A stretch of DNA of 64,000 bases from Bradyrhizobium sp. 4 (GTDB lineage Bacteria > Pseudomonadota > Alphaproteobacteria > Rhizobiales > Xanthobacteraceae). The stretch covers positions 2,046,001 through 2,110,000 of the forward strand of contig NZ_CP064686.1 in the NCBI RefSeq assembly GCF_023100905.1, given 5' to 3'. Positions 39,986 to 48,298 of this stretch are shown here, piece by piece (within the stretch, counting starts at the first letter, position 1; every line of letters starts with the position of its first letter). The notes under the pieces were generated by a model. The model worked only from the letters and a program-made list of their open reading frames with translations. It searched no databases and was not told the origin of the DNA. Made by a program: the position numbers and the translations under genes.

Positions 39986-40672
39986 TCAGTAGCTGCCCGC
40001 CTGGCCGGTTTGGCTGCCGCCGAGTGCGAGGCGCGAATTGTAGGGCGAGTCGCCGTGCTTGGGCTCGAGCACCACAACGAGGGTGCCGACCTTGACGCGA
40101 TCATAGAGGTCGATCGCGTCCTCGTTGGTCAGGCGGATGCAGCCCGACGAGATCGAGGCGCCGATATATTCCGGCTGGTTGGTGCCGTGAATGCGGAACA
40201 ACGTGTCCTTGCCGCCGGAGTAGAGATACATCGCGCGGGAGCCCATCGGATTGTCCGGACCGGGGGCGACGAAGGTGGGCACGCCCAGACGCGAAATTTC
40301 GCCGGGGGTGGGGTGCCAGGCCGGCCACTCGGTCTTGCTGCCTACCTTGGCGATGCCCGACCAGGCCATGGCTTCTTCACCGACGGTGATGCCGTAGCGG
40401 ATCGCCTTGCCGCCATCCATGACGTAGTAGAGGTAATGGTTGTCGGAATCGACCACGATCGAGCCCGGCGATTCCTTGCGGTGGTAATCGACGATAGCGC
40501 GGCGGAACGGCTCTGCGACCGCAGTTTTCTCGTACCTGACCTTGGCGAGGAGTTCCTTGTCTTTCGGCTTGAACGCCTTGGTGTCGGTCGCCTCGTAATG
40601 TGTGGCCTGCATGCAGCCCGACAGCATCAGGCCAGCGGCCAAAATACCAAGCGTAACTTTCAGCGACGACAT
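39986..40672 (-). CDS. L,D-transpeptidase, lipoprotein
   Basis: A 228-residue protein with a lipoprotein signal (LGILAAGLMLSGC, lipobox LSGC at about residue 17-20). The YkuD domain covers about 65-200 with SIVVDSDNHYLYYVMDGGKA, and the catalytic motif HGTNQPEYIGASISSGCIRL (His, Ser-Gly-Cys) followed by TNEDAIDLYDRV. It would cross-link meso-DAP residues in peptidoglycan or attach proteins to it, acting from the outer membrane or periplasm. It converges with the extensin-like gene. Confidence 0.92.
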   Translation of the reverse strand: MSSLKVTLGILAAGLMLSGCMQATHYEATDTKAFKPKDKELLAKVRYEKTAVAEPFRRAIVDYHRKESPGSIVVDSDNHYLYYVMDGGKAIRYGITVGEEAMAWSGIAKVGSKTEWPAWHPTPGEISRLGVPTFVAPGPDNPMGSRAMYLYSGGKDTLFRIHGTNQPEYIGASISSGCIRLTNEDAIDLYDRVKVGTLVVVLEPKHGDSPYNSRLALGGSQTGQAGSY

Positions 40673-41008
40673 GATTTGGTTCCAATCAACAACAACAAGC
40701 TTTCGCAGGGCTTGAGCAAGCCCAATTCCACGATTCCGTTGGCTCCATTATCGTTGAAATCTGCCACAATTCCAGCCTTTCGAAGCTTCTCCCGCGCTGC
40801 AAGACCTTACCTGTGGCTTTTCTGCCGCAAGTTTTGCGGGTCAGAGTCGGTTTCTAGGCAAAACCGTCGTAAGTGTCGATTCCGTGCCACAGTTGGGCCA
40901 CGGCGTCGCCACAAATGCAAACGTTCCGTTAATGTGCTTGTCATCATCAACTTGTCAGAATCGCGCTAAGGGCTGTCAGTCTGTCGCAGGCCCCTGCTGG
41001 AGTTGTGC
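40673..41008. other. 336-bp spacer between divergent ldt and corA genes
   Basis: No convincing open reading frame. It must hold both promoters. One short hairpin is visible, CCGCAA-GTT-TTGCGG (40825-40839). No Mg-type riboswitch fold was recognised upstream of corA. Confidence 0.6.
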
Positions 41009-41986
41009 ATGTTTTCTGTGTTCGTTCCTTCCGACTCCTCCCTCAAGAAAGCCATCGTCGAGGATCTCGCGGCAGTCCCGGAGCATGCGGTCTGGATCGA
41101 CCTCGTCAACCCGACCGCGGCCGAGGACAAAGCCGTCGAGAGGCTCTCGGGGATTGCGATCCCGACCCGGGAAGACATGCAGGAGATCGAGATCTCCAGC
41201 CGCCTCTATATGGAGAACGGCGCGCGCTACATGACCGCGACGCTGATGTGCCACTCCGATACCGATATGCCCCGGACCACGGCGGTGACCTTCATTCTCG
41301 GCGACCACCGCCTGGTAACGGTGCGCTATGACCAGCCCAAGCCCTTTGCGCTGGTCGAGGCCAAGCTGGCGCGTTCCTGCACCCCGGCCATCACCGGCGA
41401 GATGGTGCTGATGGAGCTGCTCGATGCCGTGATCGACCGCTGCGCCGACATCCTGGAGCGCTGCGGCGCCGAGATCGATCAGGTCTCGCATGACATCTTT
41501 GAGCCGGAGAGCGAGCGCCACGGTCACGCCAAGCAATATTCGCAAATCCTGATCTCGATCGGCCGCAAGGGCGATCTGACCTCCAAGGTTCGCGAGAGCC
41601 TGGTCTCGATCGGCCGCGTCGTCGCCTTCCTCTCGGCGGTGGTGGAGGGCGTGAAATGGTCGAAGGACATGCGTGAGCAGCTCAAGACCATGCAGCGCGA
41701 CGTCGTCTCGCTGACCGACCACGCCTCCTACCTCTCCAGCAAGATCACCTTCGTGCTCGACGCCATGCTCGGCGTCGTCAATCTCGAGCAGAACAACATC
41801 ATCAAGCTGTTTTCGGTCATGGCGGTCGTCCTGATGCCGCCGACGCTGATCGCCTCGATCTACGGCATGAACTTCAAGTCGATGCCGGAACTCGAATGGG
41901 CGCACGGTTATCCGTTCGCGCTGGTCTTGATGCTGATCGCGGCGATCGTTCCCTACTGGATCTTCAAGTGGAAGAAGTGGCTGTAA
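41009..41986 (+). CDS. corA: CorA-family magnesium/cobalt transporter
   Basis: A 325-residue protein from ATG 41009, with GGAG 8 nt upstream. A large soluble N-terminal domain (residues 1-255) with alpha-helical stalk (VRESLVSIGRVVAFLSAVVE, QRDVVSLTDHASYLSSKI) leads to two C-terminal membrane helices (about 265-288 and 300-320) separated by the signature loop YGMNF. The C-terminus is basic (FKWKKWL), as in CorA. It imports Mg2+ (also Co2+/Ni2+) as a pentamer. Single gene. Confidence 0.93.
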   Translation: MFSVFVPSDSSLKKAIVEDLAAVPEHAVWIDLVNPTAAEDKAVERLSGIAIPTREDMQEIEISSRLYMENGARYMTATLMCHSDTDMPRTTAVTFILGDHRLVTVRYDQPKPFALVEAKLARSCTPAITGEMVLMELLDAVIDRCADILERCGAEIDQVSHDIFEPESERHGHAKQYSQILISIGRKGDLTSKVRESLVSIGRVVAFLSAVVEGVKWSKDMREQLKTMQRDVVSLTDHASYLSSKITFVLDAMLGVVNLEQNNIIKLFSVMAVVLMPPTLIASIYGMNFKSMPELEWAHGYPFALVLMLIAAIVPYWIFKWKKWL

Positions 41987-42172
41987 TAGCTACCGAGACC
42001 TTACGCCGGACGCAGAGACACGGTGTCTGGTGTCGCAGAATAGAGCGGGATTGCGGCCGCACGGCGATGTATGCTCGCCGCCCCAATTCCTCCGGTAAAA
42101 TTTGAGCGGTGGGCTGAACGTTTGCGCGAAACTTGTCTGCGATAAGCAGAGTGTTAGCCGCGAGGAACAGCC

Positions 42173-42391
42173 ATGGTTGAAAAACAAATAACGTCGCCCC
42201 GCAACGTCATCAATCTGGCGAACTATCGTCAGGTCCTGGCGAGCGGCAAGGCGTCGTCGATGTCGGCGCGCATGTGCCGACACTGTGGTGCTCCGCTGCT
42301 CGACGGCGAGAACGACGACGATTGCTCGACTGCAATCAGCACGGCCGCTCCGCAGCCACGCGAGAGGTCACGTCGGATTCGACTCGATTGA
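42173..42391 (+). CDS. Small protein with Cys-rich motif
   Basis: A 72-residue protein starting MVEKQITSPRNVINLANYRQ, with GAGGAAC before the ATG. The centre has CRHCGAPLLDGENDDDC, a CxxC plus a third cysteine, which could be half of a zinc ribbon, but a fourth ligand is not evident. The tail is basic. I recall similar short proteins in Bradyrhizobium without function. A REP-like element follows. Confidence 0.6.
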   Translation: MVEKQITSPRNVINLANYRQVLASGKASSMSARMCRHCGAPLLDGENDDDCSTAISTAAPQPRERSRRIRLD

Positions 42392-42407
42392 GGAACGGAA
42401 GCTAAGG

Positions 42408-42540
42408 GCGATCCAGGTCTTGCGGCGGCGTTGTCTGGATCGCCTTGCTTCCCCGGCGTTGTTTCCAACATCATCATTGCGAGGAGCTCGCGACGCAGTT
42501 GCGAAGCAATTTTGCGCTGAAGCGACGAAGTAATGACGAG
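42408..42540. repeat. REP-like intergenic element
   Basis: Inverted GCGATCCAG (42408-42416) and CTGGATCGC (42435-42443), then a TCATTGCGAGGAGC ... GCGACGAAGTAATGACG block. It is the type of palindromic repeat seen at many sites in Bradyrhizobium-like genomes. Confidence 0.55.
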
Positions 42541-42545
42541 GTAGC

Positions 42546-43298
42546 CTACACGTGCTGGCCGCCGTTGATGTGGATCTCGGCGCCGTTGACGTAAGAACTG
42601 GTGTCCGTGCACAGCACGTAGATGATCTTGGCGACCTCGTCCGGCGTGCCGAGGCGGTGCATCGGGATCTGCTGGTCGACGATCTTCTCGGTGCCCGGCG
42701 ACAGGATCGAGGTGTCGATCTCGCCGGGTGCGATCGCGTTGACGCGCACGCCGACGCGGCCGAAATCGGAGGCCATCTCGCGGGTCAGGGATGCGAGCGC
42801 AGCCTTCGAGGTGGCGTAGGCCGCGCCCGCGAAGGGATGCACGCGCGAGCCCGCGATCGAGGTGACGTTCACGACAGAGCCCTTGGCCGTCTTCAGTTCC
42901 TCAATCAGTCCGCGCGCCATCATGATCGGGGCGAAGAAGTTGACGTTGAACACGTGCGTCCAGGTGTCGAGGTCGGTGTCGATCGAGCCGAGCCTGGAGC
43001 CGCCGGCGCCCTTCGGTGAGATCGCGGCGTTGTTGACCAGCGCATGCAGCATGCCGCCTTCGAGCCGGTCGCGGATGTCGGAGATCGCGCGGGTGGTATC
43101 GGCGGGCGTGGCAAGATCGACCTGGATATGGTCCTCAGGGCCTGCGTCCCACGGACAATCCTCCGGGAACGGATGTCGCGAGCAGGTGATCACGCGCCAG
43201 CCGGCCGAGGAGAAACGGATCACGGTGGCATGGCCGATGCCGCGGCTAGCCCCGGTCAGGAGCAGCGTGCGGCGCGGCGCATTGGAAGGCTGCGGCAT
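42546..43298 (-). CDS. SDR-family oxidoreductase
   Basis: A 250-residue Rossmann enzyme. Cofactor motif LLTGASRGIGHATVIRFSSA, NNAA in HALVNNAAISPKG, catalytic Ser in NVTSIAGSRVH and YATSKAALA (YxxxK), then VRVNAIAPGEIDTSILSP. NADP preference is suggested by the TCSRH after the second strand. It resembles 3-oxoacyl-ACP reductase-like SDRs of unknown substrate. It ends close to a REP-like element and is separated from pdxH by a CATGATC-type palindrome. Confidence 0.88.
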   Translation of the reverse strand: MPQPSNAPRRTLLLTGASRGIGHATVIRFSSAGWRVITCSRHPFPEDCPWDAGPEDHIQVDLATPADTTRAISDIRDRLEGGMLHALVNNAAISPKGAGGSRLGSIDTDLDTWTHVFNVNFFAPIMMARGLIEELKTAKGSVVNVTSIAGSRVHPFAGAAYATSKAALASLTREMASDFGRVGVRVNAIAPGEIDTSILSPGTEKIVDQQIPMHRLGTPDEVAKIIYVLCTDTSSYVNGAEIHINGGQHV

Positions 43299-43315
43299 GA
43301 AGGTCTTTCAGGTTG

Positions 43316-43360
43316 GAGCATGATCCGGACCCGGAGGGGCTTTCCGAAAGGATCATGCTC
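43316..43360. repeat. Palindromic intergenic repeat (GAGCATGATCC type)
   Basis: Perfect 11-bp arms GAGCATGATCC (43316-43326) and GGATCATGCTC (43350-43360). A decayed relative, TGATCCGGAAAGTGTGAAG, lies at about 45605. Confidence 0.7.
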
Positions 43361-43370
43361 GAACAAAACA

Positions 43371-44012
43371 CTAGGGATACATCCGCGTCTTGGACCATTT
43401 CTGGCCGGCCGCGTCACGGCGAAATTCGATGCGGTCGTGCAGGCGGAATGGGCGGTCGTGCCAGAACTCGATACGAGACGGCGTGATACGCCAGCCGCTC
43501 CAGCCCGGCGGACGCGGCACCTCGCCGATGATGTGCTTGGCGGCGACCTTGGCGATCGCCTGCTCGAAGGCGAAGCGGCTCTCGAGCTCCTGCGACTGCT
43601 TGCTCGCCCAGGCGCCGATCTGCGCCTGCTTCGGGCGGGTGGCGAAATAGGCGTCGGCCTCGGCCTCGGTCACCGGCGTCACGTTGCCGCGGATGCGGAC
43701 CTGACGGCGCAGCGACTTCCAGTGAAAAAGTAACGCGGCCTTAGGATTTGCGGTGAGTTCGCGGCCCTTCTGGCTGGCGATGTGGCTGTAGAAGACGAAA
43801 CCATCGGTATCGAAGCCCTTCATCAGCACCATTCGCACGTCCGGCAGGCCGTCGGCATCGACGGTGGCGAGCGCCATGGCGTTCGGATCGTTCGGCTCGC
43901 TCTTGATGGCTTCGTTCAGCCAGGCCTCGAACAGCGCAAAGGGCTCGTCGGCGGCGGTGAAATCACCGGATGTTAAGGGTGTCTGGTGTTTCATCGAGGT
44001 CGTGTCGGTCAT
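43371..44012 (-). CDS. pdxH: Pyridoxamine 5'-phosphate oxidase
   Basis: A 213-residue FMN enzyme that makes pyridoxal 5'-phosphate from pyridoxamine or pyridoxine 5'-phosphate. Family motifs are PNAMALATVDADGLPDVRMV, LMKGFDTDGFVFYSHIASQK, ALLFHWKSLRRQVRIRGNV, SRPKQAQIG-like TRPKQAQIGAWASKQS and the C-terminal WRITPSRIEFWHDRPFRLHD with the substrate-binding Arg and His; it ends in the conserved P. Divergent from the lipoprotein gene at 44126. Confidence 0.95.
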   Translation of the reverse strand: MTDTTSMKHQTPLTSGDFTAADEPFALFEAWLNEAIKSEPNDPNAMALATVDADGLPDVRMVLMKGFDTDGFVFYSHIASQKGRELTANPKAALLFHWKSLRRQVRIRGNVTPVTEAEADAYFATRPKQAQIGAWASKQSQELESRFAFEQAIAKVAAKHIIGEVPRPPGWSGWRITPSRIEFWHDRPFRLHDRIEFRRDAAGQKWSKTRMYP

Positions 44013-44125
44013 GTCTGGGGTCCGAGTTGCGTCCTGCGGTCCAAAACGCGTCGTTGTCTGCTACCGCCCTATATAGGGTATGGGGACGCGTTGGCCTATC
44101 GGCGATCCGGCCGTCCGGCTTCGTC

Positions 44126-44527
44126 ATGACGATCATTCTGATCGGGCTCGGCGCCGGCGGCTGCAGCTTTTCCCGCAACGACAAAAGTGCCTACGCCAAG
44201 GCCGACGACAGCGACCTCACCGGCTCGATCGCGATGCCGGCCAAGGCGCCGACCGACACCGATCTCGCCTTCGCCCGCAACGCTGCCTCCGACGTCCTCA
44301 GCAAGAACGACAAGGATTCCAGCCAGCATTGGGAGAACCCGGAAACCGGGGCGCGCGGTTCGGTCACGCCGATCGCGCAATCCTATGCCGCTGAAGACGG
44401 CCGCAAGTGCCGCGACTTCCTGGCGAGCTACGTCAACGGCAGCACCGAAAGCTGGCTCCAGGGTGCGGGCTGCCAAAGCAGCCGTGGCAGTTGGGAGATT
44501 CATACGCTAAAGCCGTGGCGGAGCTAG
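44126..44527 (+). CDS. RT0821-type surface lipoprotein
   Basis: A 133-residue protein from ATG 44126 (MTIILIGLGAGGCSFSRND); the hydrophobic start and GAGGC suggest a lipoprotein, though the lipobox is weak and an earlier non-ATG start in the same frame would add positively charged residues. The mature part has the RT0821/Lpp0805 pattern: HWENPETGARGSVTPIAQSY, GRKCRDFLASYV and WEIHTLKPW. These are outer-membrane-associated antigens related to the 17-kDa rickettsial antigen. Function unknown. Confidence 0.72.
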   Translation: MTIILIGLGAGGCSFSRNDKSAYAKADDSDLTGSIAMPAKAPTDTDLAFARNAASDVLSKNDKDSSQHWENPETGARGSVTPIAQSYAAEDGRKCRDFLASYVNGSTESWLQGAGCQSSRGSWEIHTLKPWRS

Positions 44528-44636
44528 GAATCGCTTCACCAGGCTAGTTGCAAAAATACCACTCGCCCCCCACATGAGGCTCAAGTGGGGCGGGGAGCCC
44601 TTTGAACAATTCGATTTCTTGAAGGAGACGTGACGG

Positions 44637-45602
44637 ATGCGCGACCCCTATGAGGTCTTGGGGGTGCCGCGGAGCGCCAACGCTGCCGCGATCAAGAGCG
44701 CCTATCGTAAGCTTGCCAAGAAGCACCATCCCGACAGCAACAAGAACGACCCGAAGGCGGCCGAGCGCTTCGCTGAGCTCAATACGGCCAACGAGATCCT
44801 CGGCGACGAGGACAAGCGCAAGCAATTTGACCGCGGCGAGATCGACGCCGACGGCAAGCCGCGCTTCCAAGGGTTTCCGGGCGGCGGCGGTGGGCCGCGC
44901 GGGCGCGCGGGTCCCGGCGGGTTCGAGAGCTATACGTTCCGCGGCGGCGGCGCGGGCCCTGGTCCGGGCGGCGGCGCGTTCGAGGACATCCTCAACAGCA
45001 TGTTCGGCGGTGGGCCGCGTCCGCGGCCCGGGGCCGGCGGCGGTGCCCAGTTCGAATTCGACACCGGCGGGATCGGGCTCGATCTCGACGTTAATGTCGC
45101 CATGACCGTCTCGCTGGAGGAGGCGGTCAAGGGCGGCGAGAAGCGCGTTCGGCTGCCGAATGGCAAGGAACTCAACGTCAAGATTCCGGCCGGCGTCACC
45201 GAGGGCCAGCAGATCCGGTTGCGGGGACAGGGCGAGAGCGCTCAGGGCCATCCGCCGGGCGATCTCCTGATCACGATCGGCATCGCCCAGCATCCGTTCT
45301 TCAAGATCGAGGGCGCCGATCTCAGGATCGACCTGCCGGTCACGCTTTACGAGGCGGTGCTTGGCGGCAAGGTCCGCGTGCCCACCCTCGGCAATGCCGT
45401 GGAACTGTCGGTCCCGCAAAACACCTCCAGCGGCCGGACCTTCCGCCTTAAGGGCAAGGGACTGCCAAAAGCTGGCGGAACCGGGGATCTCTTCGTCACC
45501 ATCAGGATTATGTTACCGGACGGGAACGACGCCGAGCTTGAAGCATTGATGGAGAAGTGGCGGGACCAGCACCCCTACAATCCGCGTAGCGGGCTTGGTT
45601 AA
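44637..45602 (+). CDS. DnaJ-like co-chaperone (CbpA type)
   Basis: A 321-residue protein. The J domain is at 1-70, with the HPD motif in KKHHPDSNK and the start MRDPYEVLGVPRSANAAAIK. A Gly/Arg-rich linker (about 78-125) lacks the zinc finger of classic DnaJ. The C-terminal substrate-binding domains follow (DVNVAMTVSLEEAVKGGEKR, VKIPAGVTEGQQIRLRGQGE, PLGDL-like, VPTLGNAVELSVPQNTSSGR). It would stimulate DnaK. GAAGGAGA precedes the ATG; a short hairpin CCCCAC/GTGGGG lies in the leader. Confidence 0.9.
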   Translation: MRDPYEVLGVPRSANAAAIKSAYRKLAKKHHPDSNKNDPKAAERFAELNTANEILGDEDKRKQFDRGEIDADGKPRFQGFPGGGGGPRGRAGPGGFESYTFRGGGAGPGPGGGAFEDILNSMFGGGPRPRPGAGGGAQFEFDTGGIGLDLDVNVAMTVSLEEAVKGGEKRVRLPNGKELNVKIPAGVTEGQQIRLRGQGESAQGHPPGDLLITIGIAQHPFFKIEGADLRIDLPVTLYEAVLGGKVRVPTLGNAVELSVPQNTSSGRTFRLKGKGLPKAGGTGDLFVTIRIMLPDGNDAELEALMEKWRDQHPYNPRSGLG

Positions 45603-45929
45603 GCGTGATCCGGAAAGTGTGAAGGGGTTCTCCTAAAGACTGAGAGCGTTGTCCATCGAGATGATGCTCATCATATGCCCGAGGCGTGGTAGCCCTTCTT
45701 GGCTCACGTGCTACGTGTCGGCTGTCCGGCGGGGCAGCCGATAAAAAGGTGCGGCCTCGAGAGGGGGACCAGCGCGGTACCAAAAACCCCAATCGAGGCC
45801 GCCCGCGTCGATCGGCGGATCGAACGCTGCTCATTTTCGCGTGATCATCCGGTGCGATAATGAGACGCGCCGATGTCTTCATTCCAAATTTTCAATGTCG
45901 GAATCGAGGCACCGCGTTTGCGTGGTTGT
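45603..45929. other. 327-bp structured intergenic region
   Basis: No credible gene. It contains a decayed GATCCGGAAA repeat at the left, a small hairpin GATGA-TGC-TCATC, a stem CGGCTG / CAGCCG (about 45719-45740) and a long stem GCGGCCTCGA / TCGAGGCCGC (45751-45802). Several of these resemble terminator or small-RNA structures. Confidence 0.55.
45743..45802 (-). terminator. Possible terminator of the sigma/anti-sigma operon
   Basis: On the minus strand, stem GCGGCCTCGATTGGGG pairs with CCCCCTCTCGAGGCCGC and is followed by ACCTTTTTAT. It lies 128 bp beyond the anti-sigma stop. Confidence 0.5.
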
Positions 45930-46700
45930 CTAGGTGCCGCTTTTCTCTGCCTGGTCGTAGACCGCCTGCGCCACTTTGGTCAGCCGATCCCGGTCGCCGC
46001 CACCGCTGACGACGTAGCCGACGCCGCGCTCCGACCAGAACAGCGCCCCGTCCTTGTCCGTTCTGGCGTAGCGCATCTGCGTCGCGCCATTCTCGGTCTT
46101 GGCGGTGTAGATCGTGTACCGCTCGCCCGAGGCGCCCTCATACATCAGGAACGACGCCGGCCCGTTCGGCCCCGGCAAAAGCCGGCCACCGACGAGCTTC
46201 AGTCCACTCGCCTCCAGGTTCGGTGCAAACACGGTCCAGCCGCAGCGTCTGGTCAGCCAGGCCTGGAGGTGGTCGCGCTCGTTGCCGCCGACCTCGACCG
46301 GATGGCGGACCTCGACGACATAGAGCCGGTGGGCGTCGAGCGCGTCAGTCGTAAAACTCTGGAAGGTCGACGGCGCGTTGGCGGCGCCATGCCCCAGCCA
46401 GCCGGCGGCGCCGCCGGCGACGAAGGCCACCAGCACGGCCGCGGCGGCGCCATAGAGCCAGTGCCGCGGGCGGCGCTCCAGCCGTTCGAGCTCGAGCCGC
46501 GCCGGCACCGGCTCCTGGGCGACCGAATCGTAGCGGGCGTGCAGCATCTCGGCCATGGCGCGCCAGGACTGCACGCGCTCGCCATCCTCAGGCTGCGCGG
46601 CAAGCCAGGCCTCGACGTCGGCGCGGCGTTCGGCCGGCAGCTCGCCGTCGACATAGGCGTGCAGTTCGTCCTCGGTCACTGGGATCTTGCGGTCGTTCAT
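45930..46700 (-). CDS. Anti-sigma factor, membrane-bound
   Basis: A 256-residue protein from ATG 46700 (MNDRKIPVTEDELHAYVDGE). The N-terminal ELHAYVDGELPAERRADVEA module is the typical anti-sigma helix seen in partners of ECF26-like sigma factors. A membrane segment follows (about 80-100, LYGAAAAVLVAFVAGGAAGW), and the C-terminal periplasmic domain contains HRLYVVEVRHPVEVGGNERD, LTRRCGWTVFAPNLEASGL and ERYTIYTAKTENGATQMRYA. It should hold the sigma factor at the membrane until an envelope signal arrives. The sigma gene lies 106 bp upstream. Confidence 0.82.
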   Translation of the reverse strand: MNDRKIPVTEDELHAYVDGELPAERRADVEAWLAAQPEDGERVQSWRAMAEMLHARYDSVAQEPVPARLELERLERRPRHWLYGAAAAVLVAFVAGGAAGWLGHGAANAPSTFQSFTTDALDAHRLYVVEVRHPVEVGGNERDHLQAWLTRRCGWTVFAPNLEASGLKLVGGRLLPGPNGPASFLMYEGASGERYTIYTAKTENGATQMRYARTDKDGALFWSERGVGYVVSGGGDRDRLTKVAQAVYDQAEKSGT

Positions 46701-46806
46701 ATCGATCGTCTCTGGCTCTGCGGCCCAAAATGTTCTTCGTGGTTCAACTGCGCCGCTTCCCATGCCATGCAGGAGGAACGACCGGCGCGATGCATCAATC
46801 CTGCCA

Positions 46807-47295
46807 TCATTTCACCCGCCTGAGCGCCGGGCGCTCACCCTCCAGCGAGGCTTTGACGTGGGCGCGGGCGCGTGCCAGGCGCGACATCACCGTGCCGATC
46901 GGCACGCCCTGGATGTCGGCGACCTCGCGGTAGCTCATGCCCTCCAGCATCACCAGGAGCAGCACCGAGCGTTGCTCCTCGACGAGCGTCGCCAGCGCCC
47001 TCTCGATATCGCGCCCTTCGGCTTCGGTCCCGCTGGCATCCGGATTGTTCTCCGTCAGCTGCATGAATTGCGGTCGCCGTGCCAGCGAGCGCCGCCGGTT
47101 CTTGTTGAGGTTGGTCAGGATCGTATAGAGCCAGCTCCTGACGTCGCCCCCGAGAAACAGGCGCTCCGAACGCAGCGCCCGCACCAGTGTATCCTGCACC
47201 AGATCGTCGGCCGCATCCGCCTCGCGCGTGAGCGCGCGGGCGTAGCGGCGCAATGCCGGGATCATGGCTTCAACGCTTTGGCGAAACGCACTCAT
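46807..47295 (-). CDS. ECF-type RNA polymerase sigma factor
   Basis: A 162-residue sigma70-family factor from ATG 47295 (MSAFRQSVEAMIPALRRYAR). Region 2 contains AADDLVQDTLVRALRSERLF and VRSWLYTILTNLNKNRRR; region 4 contains LVEEQRSVLLLVMLEGMSYR, EVADIQGVPIGTVMSRLARA. The pairing with a membrane anti-sigma suggests ECF26-like control of an envelope or oxidative response. A GGAAT-N16-TGTT element at 47343-47367 may be its autoregulated promoter. It is not the general-stress EcfG itself, judged from its partner gene. Confidence 0.88.
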   Translation of the reverse strand: MSAFRQSVEAMIPALRRYARALTREADAADDLVQDTLVRALRSERLFLGGDVRSWLYTILTNLNKNRRRSLARRPQFMQLTENNPDASGTEAEGRDIERALATLVEEQRSVLLLVMLEGMSYREVADIQGVPIGTVMSRLARARAHVKASLEGERPALRRVK

Positions 47296-47342
47296 TGCGG
47301 TCTTGACGTCCTGATGTTCGGCGCGAGCGCCACAACGATCAT

Positions 47343-47367
47343 AACACCCGAGCGGAACGGCTATTCC
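47343..47367 (-). promoter_or_regulatory. Candidate ECF promoter of the sigma operon
   Basis: Minus strand GGAAT (47367-47363), 16-nt spacer, TGTT (47346-47343), 48 nt before the ATG at 47295. Confidence 0.35.
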
Positions 47368-47468
47368 GGCGCTTGAAACAGCGTTAACGCCGCGTATTAG
47401 GACTGTACCGCAACGGAGGGCTGGTGTACCTCCAAACCTCACCGGGAGCTCGACGGGACGTTAGCAAA

Positions 47469-48284
47469 ATGGCGCAGAATTCAGGTCTGATGCAGGGCAA
47501 GCGGGGCGTGGTCCTCGGCGTTGCCAACAACCGCTCGATCGCCTGGGGCATTGCCAAGGCATGCCACGCGGCCGGCGCCGAGCTTGCCTTCACCTACCAG
47601 GGCGATGCGCTGAAGAAGCGCGTCGAGCCGCTCGCCGCCGAGATCGGCGGGCTCGTGCTCGGCCATTGCGACGTCACCGATGCCGCAACCATCGATGCGG
47701 CCTTCGCGGTGCTGAAGGAGAAGTGGGGCAAGATCGACTTCCTGGTGCATGCGATCGCCTATGGCGAGCAACTCGACGGCCGCTACGTCGACACCACGCA
47801 GGAGAATTTTTCGAAGTCCCTGCTGATCTCCTGCTATTCGTTCACGGCCGTGGCGCAGCGCGCCGAGAAGCTGATGACCGACGGCGGCTCGCTCATCACG
47901 CTCAGCTATTACGGCGCCGAGAAGTGGATGCCGCATTACAACGTCATGGGCGTCGCGAAAGCGGCGCTCGAAGCGAGCGTGCGTTATCTCGCCGCCGATC
48001 TCGGCGAGAAGAACATCCGCGTCAACGCGATCTCGGCGGGGCCGATCAAGACCCTCGCGGCGTCCGGCATCGGCGATTTCAGATATATCCTGAAGTGGAA
48101 CGAAGCCAACGCACCGCTGCGGCGCAACGTCTCCACGGAAGACGTCGGCGGCAGCGCGCTGTATTTCCTCTCCGACCTCTCGCGCGGCGTCACCGGCGAG
48201 GTGCACCACGTCGATTCCGGCTATCACGTGCTCGGCATGAAGCGCCCGGACGCGCCGGACATTTCGTTCGGCGGGAAGGACTAA
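47469..48284 (+). CDS. fabI: Enoyl-ACP reductase, FabI type
   Basis: A 271-residue NADH-dependent enzyme of fatty acid elongation. Family features: GKRGVVLGVANNRSIAWGIA (GxxxxxSIA cofactor motif), FLVHAIAYGEQLDGRYVDTT, and the catalytic YYGAEKWMPHYNVMGVAKAA (Tyr-x6-Lys), then ISAGPIKTLAASGIGDF. The start at 47469 (MAQNSGLMQGK) fits known FabI lengths. It is the target site of triclosan-like inhibitors. A histidine phosphatase gene follows after 14 bp and is co-transcribed. The sigma gene lies divergently upstream. Confidence 0.94.
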   Translation: MAQNSGLMQGKRGVVLGVANNRSIAWGIAKACHAAGAELAFTYQGDALKKRVEPLAAEIGGLVLGHCDVTDAATIDAAFAVLKEKWGKIDFLVHAIAYGEQLDGRYVDTTQENFSKSLLISCYSFTAVAQRAEKLMTDGGSLITLSYYGAEKWMPHYNVMGVAKAALEASVRYLAADLGEKNIRVNAISAGPIKTLAASGIGDFRYILKWNEANAPLRRNVSTEDVGGSALYFLSDLSRGVTGEVHHVDSGYHVLGMKRPDAPDISFGGKD

Positions 48285-48298
48285 TTTTTCAGCCAGCA

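Noticed and set aside
40720..40860. Magnesium riboswitch in the corA leader
   Set aside because: Only one 6-bp hairpin is evident; no M-box or mgtA-like arrangement could be traced.
45508..45882. 124-codon minus-strand frame between the DnaJ-like and anti-sigma genes
   Set aside because: It overlaps the 3' end of the DnaJ-like gene, lacks a ribosome-binding site and codes for low-complexity Arg/Pro; the hairpins explain the region better.
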